From assembly GCF_963678975.1 (NCBI RefSeq), contig NC_089274.1, positions 2,344,001-2,408,000 on the forward strand: a DNA stretch of 64,000 nt, read 5' to 3'. The notes beneath the pieces were generated by a model. That model saw only the letters and a program-made list of their open reading frames with translations, made no database searches and was not told the DNA's origin. Both the position numbers and the translations under genes were made by a program. Shown piece by piece: positions 58,876-64,000 of the stretch (position 1 is its first letter; each line of letters starts with the position of its first letter). This DNA is from Dysidea avara (Eukaryota; Porifera; Demospongiae; Dictyoceratida; Dysideidae).

Positions 58876-59849
58876 CCAAGTACTAAGAATAATACGAAAT
58901 GCGGTTAAAATTACGTCATTAATAATGAATGAATGAATGAATAAATAAATAATAAATAATGTTTGAGAATACTACAAGGCCTAAGGCTTTGCACTCACCG
59001 GGAATAGAATCCATGTTGTATGAACACATAATCGTATAATGGGTGAATGTTTCCGTGGAGGTGATAGAAATGTACGACAATTCTATTTAATGCTGATCAA
59101 AACAGCACGTGATATACCCACTACCAATCGAGCAGATTCAAATGGTGAGCGAATTATTGTTCAATTGTGTTTAAAAGTGTTGCCAGCTGGCATACTAAGT
59201 CTCAAGTCACCATGCCAGCTGCCAGTGGATGTGCTCTGTGTATCAATGGCTGCAGGACACCTGAATAGGTTTGACATGCCAGTGCACAAGGACAGGTATG
59301 TTTGTTTGTATTGTAATGTACATATGTCTTGTATTTTATATTTTTTCTGGCTTGCTAGGCTCTTTTTTTTTTCTTTTTTCTTTTTTTGGCTTGCTAGGCT
59401 CTGGTTGGTTTGGTTGTCTGTTTGTACTAATGTATTGTAAAGAGCGTGACATATTTTAAATGTTTTCTTGTATTCTTGTACATTTTGTCTTTACCTAGCT
59501 TACTAGGTTCTGGCTGGCTTGGCTGTCTTCCTTTATCTGGTTCACCTGCCTTGCATACTCCTACAGTATTGTGCATCTCCTGTAGGTTGTGTATGGATAT
59601 AGTGTGTACCTCATCACTGTGCTATTGCCACACCATTAACGAATTGTATTTAGCTACCGATGACCTCTAGTCGATGTTGATACTGTGCTGCATAGTGGCT
59701 GCATAGCTGAGTAACTTTTATCTTCGGTAATGTCGCTAATAATGTATTGCTGCATGCAATACTGTAATAATGTATAGCTCTCTCCTTTATGTTTTGTACA
59801 CATCACTAGGGGGGTTGTCGCGTTAGTGTATGTACTTAGTTGTATGTGA
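58876..59849. other. Repeat-like region with one unexplained 134-codon ORF
   Basis: (TGAA)n-like run at 58926-58945, a polypyrimidine run at 59364-59387, and an ORF from 59039. Its first 85 codons (ARDIPTTNRADSNGERI, VLPAGILSLKSPCQLPVDV) have sensible composition but no family I recognise; it may belong to the LINE 5' region. Confidence 0.35.
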
Positions 59850-59859
59850 TGCGGTCCTA

Positions 59860-59892
<33 letters not shown>

Positions 59893-60450
59893 GTTACCTA
59901 TAGCCGTTTGTGCCGTTTGTGCCATTCGTTTGATGAAACTGTGTTTCATATATTGAGCTCATGTCCTGTTTTAGCTCCCACTGGATATTTACAATGGCAC
60001 AATTCTGTAGCTGCATTGATTCATAAGCATATATGTGAGTATTATGGTATACCTACTTGTGAAAAGCCATGGCTCTACAGTCCCCAAGCAGTGGTAACAT
60101 TTAATCATATTAAAATCTTGTGGGATGTTGATATCAGAACTGATCGAATCATTTCAGCTCACAGACCTGATATTGTTATACATGACAGTTTAGAACGCTC
60201 TGCAATACTTATTGATGCCAGCAGATGTGAACATCATTGATACAGAACGTGAAAAGATCTTAAAGTATGTTGACTTACAATTGGAGCTACAAAAGATATG
60301 GAACCTTAGATGCATTAAATTTATTCCTATTGTGTTGGGATCATTTACCCCTAATTTACCAAAGAACTTGGAATTGTTACCAGGAGTACACAAGATAGGC
60401 TCTTTATTGAAAGCTGCTTTGTTGGGATCAGCACACTTAATGAGAAGAAG
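59850..60450 (+). mobile_element. LINE 3' fragment, restriction-like endonuclease type (copy 2)
   Basis: Zinc-knuckle-like CRLCHSFDETVFHILSSC (C-X2-C-X7-H-X4-C), then LAPTGYLQWHNSVAALIH, ILWDVDIRTDRIISAHRPDI, LIDAS, and in another frame EREKILKYVDLQLELQKIW, FIPIVLGSF and LLKAALLGSAHLMRRSL. Motif order is that of REL-endonuclease LINEs (R4/NeSL-like, from recall). One frameshift near 60230. An (ATA)n run at 59860-59890 precedes it. Confidence 0.75.
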
Positions 60451-60862
60451 TCTAATTGACATTGCTATCCCTGGTGACTCATGTCTATTAGCTGAAAATA
60501 TTCTAAATATATTGACTTGAAAGTTTAAGTTTGGAAGGCTAAGCGAGTATCAACCATTCCTATAATTGTTGGGGCATTGGGATCTATTCCCACTGACTTA
60601 TCAGCCAGTTTACAGGAACTTGATTTACCATCTCATCTAATACAAACATTTCAAAAGACAGTTTTGTATAGCACCACCTCAATAATCAGGTGATTTATGA
60701 GTATTTGACTTTTTGATGTACTTGTTTAATTGTTGTAATGTAGCTAGCTTTTTGTTTGTCTTTGTACCTACGTTCTTGGTTAGAGCCAGGTTTTTATTAT
60801 CAGTATTTGTGTACACTGTACGTCATTTACTGTGAAATTCATGAAATAATAATAATTATTAA
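60451..60862 (+). mobile_element. LINE 3' fragment (copy 3), fused directly to copy 2
   Basis: It restarts at an internal motif, IDIAIPGDSCLLAENI, then (after a frame change) KRVSTIPIIVGALGSIPTDL, ending FQKTVLYSTTSIIR and a stop at 60690, a 3' UTR, and a (TAA)n-like tail at 60846-60862. The join to copy 2 at the same conserved position suggests recombination or a template switch. Confidence 0.65.
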
Positions 60863-61079
60863 TATCAGCTCCAAATGGACAGAATTTAATCTCGGCCATC
60901 AACATGTGAGCACTGCCACTAATACATTATACTGCTGGAATACTGAAGTGGTCACTGCTAGAACTAAAACAGCTGGACATTTTCACTCGAAAGCTCCTTG
61001 CTTTGTATATATATATATATATATATATTGATGACATTGACAGATTGTATATATATCAAGACAAAATGGTGGTCACGGA

Positions 61080-61945
61080 TTGCCTTCAGTGGAAGACACA
61101 GTGTTCCATGAACAGCACTCTTTGACTAAGTATTTGGCTAGCAGTAAAGAGCCTTTGTTGCAAGCAGTTTTCCAGTGTGCTGAGAGGTCTTCTCCTTTCG
61201 AATCTCCATCTAAGTTTAAGGCACAGAGGAAACAGCACAGTTGGAGAGCTAAACCATGCATGGTCAGTTAGCCAGGGAAATTGATGGTTGCATTACTGTT
61301 TCACAACAATGGAAGTGGTTGCTCAATAGTAATTTGAAGAAAAAAACTGAAGGCCTCATTATGGCAGCCCAGAGCCAGGCCATCTCTACTAACTGCATCA
61401 AAATAAATATTTTTCACCAGCCTGGCTCTGCCCAGTGTTGTCTGTTTGGGTTAGATGTTGAGTCAGTGGATCATATATCTTGGGTAGCTGTAGTGTTATT
61501 GCCCAGACACAATACATGATAGTGTTGCAAGGCTGATCCACTATGAACTTGCAAAACTAGGGGAATTACCAGTTGAAGATAAATGGTGGCTTCATGATCC
61601 CCATCTGTACTGGAAAATTCTATGATGAAGATCTTGTGGGATTTACTATTCAGACTGACCAATGCTTATTTCATAACAGGCCAGATATTGTATGTATCAA
61701 CCATCACCAAAACTGAGACATCCTTTATAATTGACATTGCCATACCTGGTGATAGCAGACTCAACTCAGAAAATTAACGAGAAATGTGAAAGATACACAG
61801 ACTTGAAGATAGATACAAAGAATGTGGAATGTGTGAACTAAAATTATACCACTTGTGATCGGCTGTCTTGGGTCTGTTTCAACATGTCTAGTCACACATC
61901 TTCAGACTTTAATGATCTGAATACAGCTTTTTAGCATGAACCTTA
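61080..61945 (+). mobile_element. LINE 3' fragment (copy 4), more decayed
   Basis: KAQRKQHSWRAKPCM, KKTEGLIMAAQSQAISTNCI, CCLFGLDVESVDHIS, then in other frames TIQTDQCLFHNRPDIVCI and IIPLVIGCLGS: the same motif order as copy 2 but starting further upstream. Several stops and frameshifts. An (AT)n run lies just upstream at 61006-61028. Confidence 0.65.
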
Positions 61946-61949
61946 TACA

Positions 61950-63900
61950 AGAAGAATGATCAGCTGAATGCCACAGAATTTTCAATCCTAGACGTCAATT
62001 CTGGTTTCTGGCAAGTTAAGCTTGACTCTTGCAGTGCCAAATTATGTCCCTTTAACACTATTTGGACGGTACATGTTTACAAATCTTCCATTTGGACTGC
62101 CATCGTCCCAAGATGGTTTTCTGTGTCAGACATGTTTTATAACATCAATGGAGTTGAAGTTATTGATATGGGGAGAAAATGACAAACAGCATGACAACCG
62201 ATTGAAATAAGTTTTGGAAAAGGCAATTAAGGCATAGAAATCTCAAGCTTATAATGCCAACTAAAAATGCAAAAAATCAACTATATTGGCCATATATTCA
62301 GCAAGGATTGTTTGAAGCCTGATCCTATAAAGACTAGAGCTATGAAAGACATGCCCTGTCCTACAAGCAGAGAAGAGCTCCAGGTATGTTAACCTATTTG
62401 GGTAAATGGCAAGATGAACAGCAAAACAGTTTTACATCTCTGAAAGAATTAATCACTGAAGCTGCAGTGCTAAAGTACTTTAACCCAGAGAAGCCCACTA
62501 AACTGTCTGTTGATTCTAGCTGTAAGTGTTTGGGAGCTGTTCTCTTACAAGATAACCACCCCATCGCATATGTGCTTACACCATGCCAGTAAAACTATGC
62601 TCGAACTGAGAAGGAAATGCTTACCACTGTATTTTGCTGTAACAAGTTTCACAAGTATGTCTAGGGGATGCCAGTCAGAGACAATCGTATAAAAATCTAC
62701 TTTACCAGGGCCTGCCAGATTTTAAAAGATGATTATGTCAATTCAGAAGTACCCAATCGATCTTGTGTATCATCCTGGAAAGTAATCGGTGATCGCAGGT
62801 ACTGCATATCAAAAGTATTTATCATTCTGGACATTCCATGACCAAATATGTTGCAATGATGGGAGTAGTTTTCAAGGGCGAAAAGACAATTATTCCGAAG
62901 GCAACTTAACCAGGAATGCTATCATTAATTAGCAGATCTCATATGGGAATAGAAAGTGAAAAAGATGAGTCAGAGATGTCCTGTACTGACCAGTCATGGC
63001 ATCTCCATCATCTCATCATGTGGTATTTGCAACACATACTAAAGAAGTAAATCAAAAGGACCTCTGATCTGTCACAGTGTGCCATGGGCATAAGTAAGTG
63101 CTGATAGAGTGTTGTAAATCACAGTTTTCTCATCATGGTATACCAGATGTCCTGATAATGGACAATGTTCTGTAGCCATACATTACAATCAGCAATATCA
63201 AATTGATCATCACACCTCCACCCATACCACCCCCAATCCAATGGTATGGCTGAGAAAGTTGTGCAAACTGTCAAGCAATTCATTACACAATGGAAAGGAC
63301 TTAAATTTAGCATTGTTGGAGTATCAGAACACTCCACGGTCAGATATTATTGGCTCACCTGTTCAACTCTTAATGGGTAGGCAAAAAAAGACACTTTTAC
63401 CCACCATTAGCACCTTACTACAGCTTAAAACAATTATTCCCACCATGTACAGTTCAGAAAGAGCTTGTCCAATGCTGACAGCAACAAAAACTATACGATC
63501 ACCAACATGCAAAGCCATCAAAACATCTTGGTGTTGGAGAGCCAGTACTCGTGGCAGCCTAAGATAGCAAATGGAAACCAGCCAAGATTGCCAGTGTTAC
63601 TGGCCCTCGCTTGTACAATATTGTGACACCACAAAGAAAACTATCATACAATACTATCACAGAAACAGATAAGATTTGAGGAATTTAGCATCAAATGCAA
63701 ATATCAACATAAGTGTTGATGACCAATTATATAGTCCAGATAGTGATACAAATGGACCAGTCATTGTATCCCCTGAAGTTTATGAACCTAAGCCACCTGC
63801 TAAATGGTCCCAGCACTAAGATGCTTGCAAAAAACTACCAAGACCCCAGTTAGGTATGCAGACCAATTTCTGCAACTCTCATGCTCACACTGCACACAAT
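61950..63900 (+). mobile_element. Ty3/Gypsy-type LTR element remnant, heavily broken
   Basis: Fossil. Parts in order: reverse transcriptase core (about 61960-62380; phrase ILDVNSGFWQVKLDS, later YIGHIFSKDCLKPDPIKT), RNase H region (about 62400-62690; AAVLKYFNPEKPTKLSVDSS), integrase-like region (about 62900-63570; phrase EYQNTPRSDIIGSPVQLLMG). No LTR was identified; the 3' part may continue past the window. It has many breaks and is older-looking than the 40.6-46.0 kb element. Confidence 0.75.
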
Positions 63901-64000
63901 TTGTCATTGTTAGTTGAACTTAGCACTGTAATTAAGTTTTGCAATTGTAGCACAGCCACTTACCACACTCCTTTTTGTAACAAGAGAGATTTAATATAAA

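Overview
The window is eukaryotic, almost certainly animal, nuclear DNA. It is AT-rich, and its genes are split into short exons with GT-AG introns. Many introns are only about 40-80 bp, while others are swollen by transposons. The gene set (a CCDC47 homologue, a METTL2-type tRNA methyltransferase and TspanC8 tetraspanins) together with the repeat style suggests an early-branching metazoan, most likely a demosponge such as Amphimedon. That species guess is inference from recall, not proven here.

Layout. (1) 718-8651 (+): CCDC47 homologue (ER intramembrane-chaperone PAT complex subunit); twelve exons are placed and the signal-peptide exon is not found. (2) 9028-13706 (-): a complete nine-exon METTL2/METTL8-type tRNA m3C methyltransferase, convergent with CCDC47. 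(3) 13707-14135: a compact divergent promoter region holding an 18-copy 12-bp minisatellite that nearly touches the METTL2 start codon and three 27-bp tandem units, each with a perfect CRE palindrome (TGACGTCA). (4) 14136-53857 (+): four head-to-tail paralogous tetraspanin genes (290, 284, 304 and 288 aa), each with the same eight-exon structure. The large extracellular loop has eight cysteines and close similarity to TSPAN5-like TspanC8 proteins, the ADAM10 partners. Exons 2 and 5 are nearly identical between copies while the other exons and the C-terminal tails have diverged, which looks like exon-restricted gene conversion. (5) 55011-55634 (-): terminal exon of an unidentified gene. (6) 57-64 kb: repeat-rich region with several degraded C-terminal fragments of a restriction-like-endonuclease LINE and a badly decayed Ty3/Gypsy-type element running to the window end.

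The introns and spacers are packed with mobile elements whose ends can be read directly: hAT-type MITEs with exact or near-exact 8-bp target duplications, TA-flanked mariner/pogo-type MITEs, long-arm foldback elements, a 5'-truncated APE-type LINE in intron 1 of tetraspanin 3, and an old Ty3/Gypsy LTR element in intron 1 of tetraspanin 4. Several are nested. A short dispersed module, consensus CTCTAATAGAACAGTCA, occurs at more than thirty places on both strands, often in pairs, and lies inside otherwise unrelated repeat families. That module, the exon-restricted homogenisation of the tetraspanins and the CRE-bearing divergent promoter are the observations most worth following.
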